A DNA stretch of 64,000 bases from JAHDCJ01 sp039028895 (GCA_039028895.1 JBCCHF010000030.1:20873-84872), one strand, 5' to 3'; numbered from the stretch's first letter, positions 8,112-16,999 are shown. Program-made: numbers and translations. Notes: generated from the letters alone by a model not told the origin.

Positions 8112-8897
8112 TCAAGATTCTATATAATTTTTTATCAGTATATATTCATAAATGCCCTTCAGATAATAAGCATTAGACACCAGATTTTTGGAAAGTCGAT
8201 CCCGATATTTGTGAGACGATTTCGAAGAGGTTCTTGACAGACGGTTAGTGTAATCACTCGAATGGCTACTGTAGTTTACCAGTTTGTCATCCTTGAAGTA
8301 GAAGAAGAATTCTTCGATTTTATGGTCAATAGTTTCCCATCCCGTTCGTGCCGGGATGTCATTACTTCTTCTTGAATAGACCAGTTTATCATTTTTGAAA
8401 TAGTGAATTTCCTTTATTGGTCCATCGCTACCATTTCCACCGCGTGATTCAATGAAAATGATGTTTTGATTATGATCAACGAAAACTCTTTGATAATGAT
8501 CTATTCCAGGCGAAGCGCCTATCAGGTAATCATTTAAATATTGATAAGGAAAGGTAGCTTCAATGTTTAAATCCGATGATTCTGCCCTTAATAATGCCCG
8601 TTTTTCTTCTTCCAAAATGCCAACGTAAGTTTCTACCGTTGCCCATTCGTCATTATAAAGTACGATGGTGTCTGCATCAGGAATGGCGTCTGCTGCTTTT
8701 AACTTTTTTGCCACATCCTGTTTTAGCGCTGCAAGAATAGACTTCGGTATATCAAAAGCTTTATCATTTCCTTTTATAAGAATGGCTAATTCATCGTGTG
8801 CTTTTATAGCATTGAATCGTTTATACTTTCTCTGGTCATTACATCCAACGAGGAAGGCTAGGATGGAAAAGCAAATTAAGAAATGTGGCCAACGCAT
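8112..8897 (-). CDS. Lipoprotein of unknown function
   Basis: A 261-residue lipoprotein: MRWPHFLICFSILAFLVGC gives a lipobox with Cys 19. The mature part is charged and tyrosine-rich with alternating beta-like segments (FVDHNQNIIFIESRGGNG, IKEIHYFKNDKLVYSRRSND, EEFFFYFKDDKLVNYSSHSS) resembling repeated 'KNDKLVxY' strands. These occur in secreted beta-rich proteins, but I cannot name a family. It lies 31 bases before the DUF4437 lipoprotein on the same strand, so the two may be co-transcribed. Confidence 0.6.
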   Translation of the reverse strand: MRWPHFLICFSILAFLVGCNDQRKYKRFNAIKAHDELAILIKGNDKAFDIPKSILAALKQDVAKKLKAADAIPDADTIVLYNDEWATVETYVGILEEEKRALLRAESSDLNIEATFPYQYLNDYLIGASPGIDHYQRVFVDHNQNIIFIESRGGNGSDGPIKEIHYFKNDKLVYSRRSNDIPARTGWETIDHKIEEFFFYFKDDKLVNYSSHSSDYTNRLSRTSSKSSHKYRDRLSKNLVSNAYYLKGIYEYILIKNYIES

Positions 8898-9016
8898 ATT
8901 GGAGAAAATTTGATTTCCTGAGATTGGGTAACAAGATACTCAGAACCCTATTCAAATTTTTGCTTTTCAAGCAGATACACCGACATTTATTATTTCGTTA
9001 ACACGTTCTTATAATA

Positions 9017-9892
9017 TCATTTAGATTCCCCTGGCTCTTGATCCAGCATGGCATCAAAGTAGTTGATTGCATTCGACTCCTCTTTAAGGTTGTAGGGGTA
9101 GTTCAGTGAATGTGCAATGGTTTTGGCAAAGCGACTGAAAAGATCCATCATCATTTTCTGCCCCCTGATAATCTCTCCTGACTTTTGATTTGGATAGGTT
9201 TGGAGAATTTTTTCGTATTCGGATGTCTGGATATATTTTTGAATAAATTTTAGGCCTTTACCAGCGGATACCGAAAAGTTGGTTTCTACCCCGACATAGA
9301 TCTCAATGAGCCTATTAAACATTTTCCTTACCGGAATGTCCATTATTTCTTTGGCGTGGATGATCTCTTCTCTCATTATTGCTTTTGCCACATAAGGGCT
9401 TACCCACCAAAACTCATTACAGATGTCGAGGAATTCTTTTTCAGAGGGTTTTCTGATGAGATAATCGCTGTCTCCTGCTCGCGGAATATCATTGAATAAA
9501 TTATCCTTGTCCAGCCATACTTTGGTCAGACTGTCATATTCGAAAGATTCCGCCAATTTGTTTTTGGGAAACAAGGTCAGGTCTATTCGATGCCAATCAC
9601 TGAAAACCATTAGGTAGGTGAAGCTGTCTGGGTGGCTTTCATCGTCGAGGGTCATTTCACCGGGCAATTGCCATAAAGCTATTTCACCAAAACAATCGGT
9701 CCAGCTATGGTCAGCAGTGAAGGTTTCCAATTCGTTGACAATAAAAACAAGGTCGAAGTCCTGGTATCGATCAGGCTTAATGTTGTCATTGGCTCTTGAA
9801 CCATTTAGAAGTACGGCCCTTATGCGATTATCTGTGTTAGCTTTGCCCAGAATCAGTTGTTTTATTGCTTCTGCACTTCTTATTTGCGACAT
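9017..9892 (-). CDS. Aminoglycoside 6-adenylyltransferase-like protein (ANT(6) family)
   Basis: A 291-residue protein of the streptomycin adenylyltransferase family (AadK/ANT(6)). The nucleotidyltransferase signature is LLNGSRANDN (G31, S32) followed by D45 and D47 in YQDFDLVF, with the third acidic residue D104 in HRIDLTL. The remaining length and helical C-terminus (EIYVGVETNFSVSAGKGLKF, MMMDLFSRFAKTIAHSLNYPY) fit the family. It could adenylylate streptomycin-like aminoglycosides, but chromosomal homologues are common in environmental Bacteroidota and do not prove resistance. It lies 3 bases after the DinB gene, so the pair is almost certainly co-translated. Confidence 0.82.
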   Translation of the reverse strand: MSQIRSAEAIKQLILGKANTDNRIRAVLLNGSRANDNIKPDRYQDFDLVFIVNELETFTADHSWTDCFGEIALWQLPGEMTLDDESHPDSFTYLMVFSDWHRIDLTLFPKNKLAESFEYDSLTKVWLDKDNLFNDIPRAGDSDYLIRKPSEKEFLDICNEFWWVSPYVAKAIMREEIIHAKEIMDIPVRKMFNRLIEIYVGVETNFSVSAGKGLKFIQKYIQTSEYEKILQTYPNQKSGEIIRGQKMMMDLFSRFAKTIAHSLNYPYNLKEESNAINYFDAMLDQEPGESK

Positions 9893-9895
9893 GCG

Positions 9896-10474
9896 TTAAG
9901 TACTTTGTGTGAAGGTCTCATCAACTTCAAGTTTATCCATTACCCGCTTCGCCTGGTTGATATGACGTTCATTATGGTGAACCAAAAATCTCAAAGTATC
10001 TCCGAGTCTTAGTCTGACAAATCGTGTCAGAGAGATTGCTGTTTTTATTGTATTCAGGTTAGCGGTTTTACTTTGGTCCATGAGAATAATCAGCGTTTCC
10101 AGTTGTTTGACGAACTGGTCAATTACATTGGACTTCAGGGTTGACCCTGTAGTATCCATTTCCCTGGGGGCTTTCATTTTTTTTGGATTATCTGCTCTTA
10201 CTAATTTAACAAAATAGGTTCCTAAAAAGCCACTCCTGAAAATTCTGTCTTTTGAAATAGGCGTTGATTTTAAAAGCTGATCTTCAATTTCCGGAAGGTA
10301 AAATCTGCCATAACGATTCAAGTGTTCGATACACTCCAGGATACTCCATGTGTTGTGATCTGGTTTGAAGTTTAAGGCTTCATAGGGTAAGTGCTTAAAT
10401 GTCTTGGTGGTCGCCAAAACTTGTTGGCTTAAAGCAATGAGGTCGTTGATTAGTTGGCTTTGCTCAATTTTCAT
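9896..10474 (-). CDS. DinB family protein
   Basis: A 192-residue four-helix-bundle protein of the DinB/YfiT superfamily. The N-terminal helix and the segment NFKPDHNTWSILECIEHLNRY (His in helix 2) together with FLVHHNERHINQAKRVM give the His triad that binds metal in this superfamily. Members include metal-dependent thiol transferases, but the specific activity is unknown. I use the ATG at 10474 instead of a TTG 18 bases upstream. The gene follows the Crp-like regulator by 55 bases and precedes the ANT(6)-like gene by 3 bases. Confidence 0.78.
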   Translation of the reverse strand: MKIEQSQLINDLIALSQQVLATTKTFKHLPYEALNFKPDHNTWSILECIEHLNRYGRFYLPEIEDQLLKSTPISKDRIFRSGFLGTYFVKLVRADNPKKMKAPREMDTTGSTLKSNVIDQFVKQLETLIILMDQSKTANLNTIKTAISLTRFVRLRLGDTLRFLVHHNERHINQAKRVMDKLEVDETFTQST

Positions 10475-10529
10475 TTTTTCGTTTTGATGCAAAGTTGCGG
10501 GTAAGCGATAATCTAAACATTGACGAAAG

Positions 10530-11081
10530 TCAAGAATTTCGGATTCTACTCAGTGTCTCAGGGTTCATTCTCAGGTAGGAGGCGATATATTTTAACGGAA
10601 CATGCTTGAAAAGGTCAGGACTCCTTTTGAGTACTCTTTCCAATCGTTGGGTCGGTGAGGAAACCATGAGATCGATTTCCCGATCTATTTGATGAATTAA
10701 CACAGTTTCCAGGAATTTGCTGTACTGGGTAACACTTTGATAGTTTTTCGTAATAACGGACATTAAAAGGGCTTTTGGAATGCGCTTCACATAGGTTTTC
10801 CTTATGGCTTCGATGTAAAATTCAGAGGGGCTGCCATTCAAAAAAGAGGACAAGGAATTGATTAAAGATCCATCATAGCCGAATCGGATTATTCTTTCTT
10901 CGAATTCGGTTAAATAATACAGCTTAACAGCGCCTTTTTCGATAAAATAAAGATGATGCTCAACCTGGCCTTCCTGTAGTAAGAAATCACCTCTGCTGTA
11001 GACGCGTTGGTCGTTCTCTTTTTCAAACAGGCTCAGTACCTTTTGGGTAAAAGCCTGGTCGCTGATTTCTTTTTTTATCAT
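10530..11081 (-). CDS. Crp/Fnr family transcriptional regulator
   Basis: A 183-residue regulator. Residues 20-120 form a cyclic-nucleotide-binding-like beta-roll (YSRGDFLLQEGQVEHHLYFIEKGAVKLYY). A dimerisation helix (about 120-150) and a short winged-helix end follow, LKYIASYLRMNPETLSRIRNS, whose SRIRN recognition helix is typical of Bacteroidota Crp-like proteins. There are no cysteines suited to a Fe-S cluster, so it is not a classical Fnr. The likely targets are its own operon (DinB and ANT(6)-like), but this is inference. It lies 21 bases after the SGNH gene. Confidence 0.85.
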   Translation of the reverse strand: MIKKEISDQAFTQKVLSLFEKENDQRVYSRGDFLLQEGQVEHHLYFIEKGAVKLYYLTEFEERIIRFGYDGSLINSLSSFLNGSPSEFYIEAIRKTYVKRIPKALLMSVITKNYQSVTQYSKFLETVLIHQIDREIDLMVSSPTQRLERVLKRSPDLFKHVPLKYIASYLRMNPETLSRIRNS

Positions 11082-11102
11082 TATAAAATTTTTAGACGTG
11101 AA

Positions 11103-12029
11103 TTATTCAAGGCCACTTTTTAAAATATCAATAAGCTTTTCGTTAAAAATAACCACCCCATTTTGATTGAGGTGATGACTGTCATAAAAATGCAAAGAGT
11201 CGTCAAGCGTTAAAATATCATTGAAATTATAGTAGTCGCCATATGAGGTCATTAGTGAATCAAAATACTGGTTATTGGTGTAGCTCAAATAATTTTCCCT
11301 TGGGATTGGGGCATAAACCAGAACTAGCTTAATGTCGTTGTCTTTGGTTTGTGTAACCATGTATTCAAACTGCCGCAACTGTTTTCGATTAATGATAATT
11401 TCTTGTTGGGGGAATGAATCTGGCGAATAGTAGGCTAAGTCTTTTTCCACGTAACCACCTTTTACATAAATATCTTTGCCTCTCTCTATTGGCTCACTGA
11501 ACGATGCGTCAAGGTTGAAAATATCTCTATAGGTGGCATAGATCAAAGTGTTCCAGGTTTTGACATGACCTACTTCCAATGCCATAAGGAAAGAGTGTAG
11601 ATCATTCTTGTCGTTAGCGATGATGTCTAACGAAGATTCAACACCATCCGAATCGAAAGAGAAAGGAAATACTTCGAAAATGATGACCTCCGGATCGATA
11701 TGATCGAGATACCTATTGAGCAGCATATTGGACTGGATCGGGGTTTGCGAACTTGATCCCAGATTAAACGTATTTATGCTATTTTTTGAGAATATCCTGG
11801 TGTCGAAACCCCTATAAGCATGTGAAGACCCCAGGAATAAAATATCAATATCGTCAGTAGTTTTCAGATCATCCATTCTTGAGAACATGTGGCCATATGC
11901 ACCTAAAAGATAATTGATATTTGGGCTAAACCTGGCTGGCATTCCGCTTCTCCATACGGGGATGGCAATAATGTAAAATATTGCAGCAAACGCGATAAAG
12001 AGCAATATGTCTTTCAGGAAATTTTTCAT
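11103..12029 (-). CDS. SGNH/DltD-like membrane-anchored partner of the MBOAT acyltransferase
   Basis: A protein of 308 residues with one N-terminal membrane helix (FLKDILLFIAFAAIFYIIAI) and an extracytoplasmic domain of SGNH-hydrolase type. Block I is LFLGSSHAYRGFDTRIF, with the Ser of GSSH as candidate nucleophile. The closing D-x-H is LHFYDSHHLNQNG. I prefer the ATG at 12029, one base after the MBOAT stop (TGATATG), over a longer frame from 12062. That tight spacing means translational coupling. By analogy to DltB-DltD and AlgI-AlgX pairs, it probably completes acyl transfer to a cell-surface or exported polymer. The acceptor is unknown. Confidence 0.72.
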   Translation of the reverse strand: MKNFLKDILLFIAFAAIFYIIAIPVWRSGMPARFSPNINYLLGAYGHMFSRMDDLKTTDDIDILFLGSSHAYRGFDTRIFSKNSINTFNLGSSSQTPIQSNMLLNRYLDHIDPEVIIFEVFPFSFDSDGVESSLDIIANDKNDLHSFLMALEVGHVKTWNTLIYATYRDIFNLDASFSEPIERGKDIYVKGGYVEKDLAYYSPDSFPQQEIIINRKQLRQFEYMVTQTKDNDIKLVLVYAPIPRENYLSYTNNQYFDSLMTSYGDYYNFNDILTLDDSLHFYDSHHLNQNGVVIFNEKLIDILKSGLE

Positions 12030-12030
12030 A

Positions 12031-13482
12031 TCAAAACTGGAAGTAGATAAATGGTGTTTCATCGGTTTGCATAAACATGCCGATCATGAATATCAGGAAT
12101 GCATAAAAGGACCACCGGATTATTCTTTTCTGTTTTAACCCAAAGTTCTCAAGGGCATATTGACTTTCCCGACCGATCCATTCCATAAAAATTAAGAATG
12201 AAATTAAGACAAAGACAACCGCATAGTCTTTAAGGGCAAGTAAGTCTGGCAAAGCAAATAGCGATGGAGACAATATTTCCGAAATATAGCTGATAGCATG
12301 CTGAAGATTTTCAGCCCTGAAAAATATCCAGGCAATAGTGGTTAATCCAAAAGTAAGAAGGATAGCGGTCAGTTCTTTTAGAGTCGGGAAAAACTTTCCT
12401 TTAGAGACGACATCAAGGTTCTTACGATTGTTTTTGGTTAGGAAGAGTGGCAAAAAGTAAATGGCATTTAAAGCTCCCCAGATGATGAAGGTCCAGTTTG
12501 CGCCATGCCAAAACCCACTTACTATGAAGATGATAAAAATGTTCCTGATGCTAGTCCGCGTGCCCATTCTGCTTCCGCCCAAAGGAATGTAGAGATAGTC
12601 TCTAAACCACGTAGATAACGAGATATGCCATCTCCGCCAAAACTCGGCAATATCTCTCGAGAAATAGGGGAAAGCAAAATTTTGTCTGAGATTAAAGCCA
12701 AATAGACGAGCCGTTCCAATCGCGATATCCGAATAGCCTGAAAAGTCGCCATAGATCTGGAAAGCGAAAAAGAGTGCACCAAGTATCAGTGTGCTCCCAC
12801 CGTAGTCCGCTGAATTATTGAAAATGTCATTGGCATATATCGCACAGTTGTCTGCGATGACCATTTTCTTGAATAGGCCCCACAATATCTGCCGCATGCC
12901 ATCTACAGCCTGGGTATAATCGAAGGTTCGTTTGTGGAAAAACTGAGGCAGGAGGTTGGTGGCGCGTTCAATTGGCCCGGCTACTAATTGGGGAAAGAAA
13001 CTTACAAAGGCAGAAAAAGCAATAACGTCAGTACAGGGCGCCAATTTTTTCCTGTAAACATCAATGGTGTAGCTTAACGATTGAAAAGTATAGAAGCTAA
13101 TACCGACAGGAAGAATGATATGAAGGGAATTGGCATTGATCTCCATACCAAAGAATGAAAAGGCAGAGACAAAGTTTTCAAGGAAGAAATTGTAATATTT
13201 GAAAAAACCAAGAAATCCCAGGTTCACCCCAATGCTGGTCCAAAGCAGCGCTTTTCTTTTTAGCTGATTATCTGCTTTCGCTAAATGAACGCCTATGGTG
13301 TAATCCACCAGGGTGCTGAACATGATCAATGAGAGGAAGCGCCAATCCCACCACCCATAAAAGAAATAACTGGCAACAACAATAAGTGTATTCTGGAGCT
13401 TGAGATGCTTGTTGGTGACAAACCAGTATAGCAGGAATACTACGGGAAGAAAAATAGCAAAGTCAAGGGAGTTAAAAAGCAT
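12031..13482 (-). CDS. MBOAT family O-acyltransferase (AlgI/DltB-like)
   Basis: A 483-residue polytopic membrane protein with about 11-12 helices. The MBOAT core is clear: LYWFVTNKHLKLQNTLI at the start, PVGISFYTFQSLSYTIDVYR, FPQLVAGPIERATNLLPQ, and the active-site region FWHGANWTFIIWG with its conserved His. These enzymes transfer acetyl or other acyl groups from the cytosolic side to extracellular polysaccharides or teichoic acid-like polymers. The gene sits directly before its SGNH partner. A Bacteroidota O-acetylation substrate such as capsule or exopolysaccharide is likely, but none is encoded nearby. Confidence 0.88.
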   Translation of the reverse strand: MLFNSLDFAIFLPVVFLLYWFVTNKHLKLQNTLIVVASYFFYGWWDWRFLSLIMFSTLVDYTIGVHLAKADNQLKRKALLWTSIGVNLGFLGFFKYYNFFLENFVSAFSFFGMEINANSLHIILPVGISFYTFQSLSYTIDVYRKKLAPCTDVIAFSAFVSFFPQLVAGPIERATNLLPQFFHKRTFDYTQAVDGMRQILWGLFKKMVIADNCAIYANDIFNNSADYGGSTLILGALFFAFQIYGDFSGYSDIAIGTARLFGFNLRQNFAFPYFSRDIAEFWRRWHISLSTWFRDYLYIPLGGSRMGTRTSIRNIFIIFIVSGFWHGANWTFIIWGALNAIYFLPLFLTKNNRKNLDVVSKGKFFPTLKELTAILLTFGLTTIAWIFFRAENLQHAISYISEILSPSLFALPDLLALKDYAVVFVLISFLIFMEWIGRESQYALENFGLKQKRIIRWSFYAFLIFMIGMFMQTDETPFIYFQF

Positions 13483-13508
13483 CTGTTAATTCACTTTCTA
13501 ATTCATAC

Positions 13509-13877
13509 TTAGACTAGCGGTGAAAACCCTCCATAAACCATTCGTGAAGCATCAAAAATCAGCCTGGAAGGATCGGTTAATGGAGCAATCAAGTCAGTCA
13601 TCCTGGGGTCTTTGGGCACTTGTTTGTTGGCCAGATCACGAGCTGCCCGAGATTCGAAGACGACCCAGCCGAATACAATGGCTTCATCTTCACCAGCATT
13701 AACAGCTTCTGTGAATGAACGAATCCCTTCAAACTGTAAGTCGTCGCCGACATATTCAAAGTAGGCCATGGCACCATGTTCTTTCCAAATCTGTGCAACA
13801 GTCTTCGCTGCATCTCTGTATTCTTCAAGGTGAATGCGCGGAATAGGGAGAACGAATCCGTCAATATAATTGGCCAT
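13509..13877 (-). CDS. DUF1428 family protein (YbaA-like)
   Basis: A 122-residue cytosolic protein with a ferredoxin-like alpha/beta fold of the DUF1428 family. Markers are YIDGFVLPIPRIHLEEYR at the start, AMAYFEYVGDDL, the AIVFGWVVFESRAARD segment and the closing FDASRMVYGGF. The function is unknown. It lies 26 bases before the MBOAT gene, but that link looks incidental. Confidence 0.85.
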   Translation of the reverse strand: MANYIDGFVLPIPRIHLEEYRDAAKTVAQIWKEHGAMAYFEYVGDDLQFEGIRSFTEAVNAGEDEAIVFGWVVFESRAARDLANKQVPKDPRMTDLIAPLTDPSRLIFDASRMVYGGFSPLV

Positions 13878-14068
13878 AGTAGTTTTCTTAATTTGATGAA
13901 TATTTGTAACCTCACTTAAAGTGTACGAGGGTACTAAATTACAGATAAACTGGGATTAGTTTATCATGGAATGTACGGCTCTGTCTGATTAGCATAAAGA
14001 GAGCTTAAACCAGTGAAATGACAGAATTTTCAAGTAAGCCTTTACTGGGTGAAGTCGCCTGACGGTGC

Positions 14069-14482
14069 TTACAAAGAATGGCTCAACCTGTCTTGAATGT
14101 TTTTAATGACCAGTGCTTTCTGCTTGGCAGCCTTGTCGAGGAAGTCCTGCGGAACGGCAAGGTCATTTTCATATTTGGCTGACCACAAAATAATCTCAAC
14201 TAAAACCGGAACAAGGTCTATTCCTTTTTGTGTAAGTGCATATTCTTTTTGCGTTTTCAGTTTTTCGTAAACCTTTGAAGTCACGATCCCTGCACTTTCA
14301 AGTTTTTTGAGTCGGTCAGACAGGATATTAGTTGCAATACCTTCCTTGGATTTGAGGAATTCCTTATAGAATCTTTTCCCTTCCAGTGCTAGGTCTCGAA
14401 TGACTAGTAAACTCCATTTGTCACCTACAAAATCAAGTGCAAAACTTATGGGACAGTCGGACCTTGGTATGTTTTTTTTCAT
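14069..14482 (-). CDS. HxlR family winged-helix repressor
   Basis: A 137-residue MarR-like winged-helix regulator of the HxlR family. Residues 1-30 hold the family opening SDCPISFALDFVGDKWSLLVIRDL with the conserved Cys. The wing and recognition helix are GIATNILSDRLKKLESAGIV. The Cys suggests redox or electrophile sensing, as in HypR/YodB relatives. I choose ATG 14482 over an upstream GTG at 14488. It is transcribed divergently from the SnoaL-like gene across a short region with two copies of a near-identical dyad (14487-14539), so it probably represses itself and its neighbour. Confidence 0.88.
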   Translation of the reverse strand: MKKNIPRSDCPISFALDFVGDKWSLLVIRDLALEGKRFYKEFLKSKEGIATNILSDRLKKLESAGIVTSKVYEKLKTQKEYALTQKGIDLVPVLVEIILWSAKYENDLAVPQDFLDKAAKQKALVIKNIQDRLSHSL

Positions 14483-14486
14483 ATTC

Positions 14487-14539
14487 ACTTGCCTTTTGCA
14501 AGTAAGTAACTATATTTGCATTACTTGCCTTTTGCAAGT
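14487..14539. promoter_or_regulatory. Two HxlR-type operator dyads around a TAnnTTTG promoter
   Basis: The dyad ACTTGC-N5-GCAAGT occurs twice with the same CTTTT spacer, at 14487-14503 and 14523-14539, with centres 36 bases apart. Between them TATATTTG (14511-14518) fits the Bacteroidota -7 box TAnnTTTG, and a TTG at 14489-14491 sits 19 bases upstream, inside the first dyad. A protein bound to both dyads would block the promoter that reads the SnoaL-like gene, and also the HxlR start. Confidence 0.7.
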
Positions 14540-14576
14540 TAGTAATTGTTTCTTTAATTATCGAAAAAAAATAAAG

Positions 14577-15056
14577 ATGGATAGACTTCAGGTTAATATT
14601 GATTTACTCAAAAAAGACAGTTGGAATGAGCAGGAATTTAAAAATGCCCAATTGGTAACCGACTTTGTTCAGCACTTGATGAACAATCATGATTTTGATT
14701 ATGTATTGAAGGAATTTGACAAGGGATCATACATCCAACATAACAGGAGTATGCCGAATGGGGTAGGAGGTGTAGTTGCCTATATTCGAAACCTTGTAAA
14801 ACGATTCCCCGATTACACTTATGATGTCAAGCATATCTATGTTGATGGCGCATATGTTATTTTTCATTCCCACGCTACTGTAAATAAGAAACACAGAGGG
14901 AATCCTCAGAAAGGGTTTAACATCAAAGACACTTGGAAAGTGGAGGATGGAAAGATTACAGAGCACTGGGATGCCATACAGCCAGTAGAAGGGTTTTGGC
15001 GATTGTATGCCTGGTTGTTTGGTGGTGGTTCTAAAAATTCTAATACGTTGTTTTAG
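14577..15056 (+). CDS. SnoaL-like/NTF2-fold protein under HxlR control
   Basis: A 159-residue cytosolic protein with an NTF2-like (SnoaL) fold. The pattern is VADFVQ-type helix, FDYVLKEFDKGSYIQHNRSMPNGVGGVVAYI, the strand RFPDYTYDVKHIYVDGAYVIFHSHATVN, and the C-terminal FNIKDTWKVEDGKITEHWDAIQPV. The combination IQHNRSMPNG and EHWDAIQP is typical of predicted SnoaL-like aldol condensation or ester-handling proteins. The start ATG 14577 follows the operator region, and a longer upstream frame runs through the operators and is not credible. It is divergent from HxlR, so its expression probably rises under the signal HxlR senses. Confidence 0.78.
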   Translation: MDRLQVNIDLLKKDSWNEQEFKNAQLVTDFVQHLMNNHDFDYVLKEFDKGSYIQHNRSMPNGVGGVVAYIRNLVKRFPDYTYDVKHIYVDGAYVIFHSHATVNKKHRGNPQKGFNIKDTWKVEDGKITEHWDAIQPVEGFWRLYAWLFGGGSKNSNTLF

Positions 15057-15154
15057 GATTATCTTCTCAAATCTGTCTTTTAAGTTTATTGGAAAATCAG
15101 CATATCCTTAATCTCATAAGGTTACAAACGTAACAATCCCGACTTTGAAATAAT

Positions 15155-15928
15155 TCATCGGCGATGAATTTCCGGAATGAGAATGCCTACTGCAGCTCCG
15201 ACAACATACCCTACAACCACATCTGTTACGAAGTGCTTGCCACCTTGTACCCGCTTCCAAGCAGTAATTGCGGGCACTATAGCTGCGGTACTCCATACCA
15301 CAGGCCTCCAGTTGCTGTCAGGATAAAAGTCATTAAACATTTTTGCGGCCATGTAGTAGTTGGTTGCTGTGAAAGCGGTGTGGCCGGAGAAGAAGGATTT
15401 CCATGATTCTTTACCAAAAAGATTACCCCGAAAATCTGACTTCCCATACACATAGGGCCGCTTTCTTTTTACGATTAATTTGGTCAACTCGGTTAATGTA
15501 TACGACGCAAGCATTCCTTCAAAAGCAATGACGTAGGTAACCCCTAATTCCTTCCGACTATTATTGCCAGCTACCAAGGGAAATGCCAAAGGAGCAATAG
15601 GAGAAGTGTGCAGCAAAACATCACTTTGCCGCTGTGCTCTTTTTGACCAGTTATAGACGATCTTCCGGTCAATAGCAGGTATGTTCATTATGTCTAGCCC
15701 GATGGTGTCATCGGGTGACAGTTCAGGAGATTTCTTATTCAAGCCAATAGTAAGTCCGAATAAAGCGGTTTCTCCGATAATGATCGGAATATCCTTGCTC
15801 TTTGACAAACTGTAGGGTGATTGGGCAAATGCAGTTTGCACAGAAAATAAAATGATACAAAGGCATAAAGTCAATTGGGCGAGGTTCCTGTGTTTTATGT
15901 AGTCGATTATTTCAACGTTGTTATTCAT
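15155..15928 (-). CDS. PAP2 family phosphatase, exported
   Basis: A 257-residue type 2 phosphatidic acid phosphatase-like protein. A signal or anchor (LCLCIILFSVQTAFAQ) leads into a core with all three motifs: KLIVKRKRPY (KxxxxxxRP), SFFSGHTAF (SGH) and RVQGGKHFVTD (RxxxGxHxxxD). This suggests a periplasmic acid phosphatase or lipid phosphate phosphatase; the substrate is unknown. Its ATG lies eight bases inside the end of the serine hydrolase gene, so the two genes are translationally coupled. Confidence 0.87.
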   Translation of the reverse strand: MNNNVEIIDYIKHRNLAQLTLCLCIILFSVQTAFAQSPYSLSKSKDIPIIIGETALFGLTIGLNKKSPELSPDDTIGLDIMNIPAIDRKIVYNWSKRAQRQSDVLLHTSPIAPLAFPLVAGNNSRKELGVTYVIAFEGMLASYTLTELTKLIVKRKRPYVYGKSDFRGNLFGKESWKSFFSGHTAFTATNYYMAAKMFNDFYPDSNWRPVVWSTAAIVPAITAWKRVQGGKHFVTDVVVGYVVGAAVGILIPEIHRR

Positions 15929-16973
15929 TGTCTTCTAAGATTGGAATTATATGTTTTAACAATATTTTGAATGGCAGTTTCCCTTTCCAGTTGCCATAGT
16001 TGCTTCCGGTAAAAGCGACAACGGCATCATAATCCTCCAGTATCATCATATACTGACCACCATTGCCGGAGGCGAACAGCACATCTGTTTTTATATCCTG
16101 ATAAGATAATAATTCACGATACCATAAGTAACCATACCTGGCTGAAGCTGAATCTACGTTTTTCATACCAGACCAGTACAAAAATGACATATCTACATGG
16201 ATTGTGCAATTTGTCGATTCATTTATCCACGATTCACTGACTACCTGGGTGCCATTCCAATGGCCTTTATTGGCAATTAATGCAGCGATTTTCAGCATAT
16301 CAATCGGTTTCATCGAAGAAGAACCGGCGGCATAACCTCTACCGTCGGGCGTGATTTCCCATTCACATGTTTCGATACCAAGTGGGGAAAACAAGTATTG
16401 ATCTGCAAAGTCCATCAGGGTCATATTGCTGCTTCTGGAAATGATAATGCCTGCCAAATCAGGCTCCATCGACGAGTATTCCCATTGTTGCCCGGGCTCA
16501 TACCTGAGCGGGATATTTAGTATATAACCCAACCAGTCATCAGTGTCATACATCTCTGACTCACAATCCGGGCCGACGTCAAAGAAATTTTCGCAGGCTA
16601 ACCCTGATCTCATCTCGAGCAGGTCCTTTACTTTGATCTTTCCTCTTGGATCATTTTTCCATTCAGTAATGAATTTATCAATCTCGTCTTCTACCGAGAA
16701 TAAACCCTGATCAATTGCTATACCTGCCAAAATACTGGTGATTGATTTGAAAGAAGACCGCGTTTGATGAAGTTGATCTTTATCAAATCCATTAAAGTAT
16801 TCTTCGATAATGATTTCATTATTGTGAGCTACAATGATCCCGTCGATATTGGGGTAATCTTTTGGATTGATCAGATCTCTGAATACTAGATTACTATCAG
16901 TCGTCGGTTTCTGAGTTTTGCAATTAAAGGCAAGGAATAATAAAAGACCAATTAAAAGTTGAAGGGGTTTCAT
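15921..16973 (-). CDS. Beta-lactamase-family serine hydrolase (lipoprotein)
   Basis: A 350-residue class C beta-lactamase/esterase-type serine hydrolase. The N-terminus MKPLQLLIGLLLFLAFNC has a lipobox Cys at 18. The SxxK motif is S73-S-F-K76 and the YxS/N motif is near Y166 (WEYSSMEPDLAG). The KTG-like motif is not obvious, but a GNGGQYMMIL segment lies where it would be expected. Such proteins act as esterases, peptidases or D-aminoacylases rather than antibiotic-resistance enzymes. It overlaps the downstream PAP2 gene by eight bases. Confidence 0.82.
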   Translation of the reverse strand: MKPLQLLIGLLLFLAFNCKTQKPTTDSNLVFRDLINPKDYPNIDGIIVAHNNEIIIEEYFNGFDKDQLHQTRSSFKSITSILAGIAIDQGLFSVEDEIDKFITEWKNDPRGKIKVKDLLEMRSGLACENFFDVGPDCESEMYDTDDWLGYILNIPLRYEPGQQWEYSSMEPDLAGIIISRSSNMTLMDFADQYLFSPLGIETCEWEITPDGRGYAAGSSSMKPIDMLKIAALIANKGHWNGTQVVSESWINESTNCTIHVDMSFLYWSGMKNVDSASARYGYLWYRELLSYQDIKTDVLFASGNGGQYMMILEDYDAVVAFTGSNYGNWKGKLPFKILLKHIIPILEDNE

Positions 16974-16999
16974 TGGTTTGTTTTTAGGGAATGGGCGGA

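Noticed and set aside
9017..9892. Reading the ANT(6)-like gene as proof of antibiotic resistance
   Set aside because: Chromosomal relatives are widespread; the sequence shows the fold but not the substrate.
12522..12782. Second minus-strand frame inside the MBOAT gene
   Set aside because: Complete overlap with a clear MBOAT coding frame; Ser/Arg-rich shadow translation.
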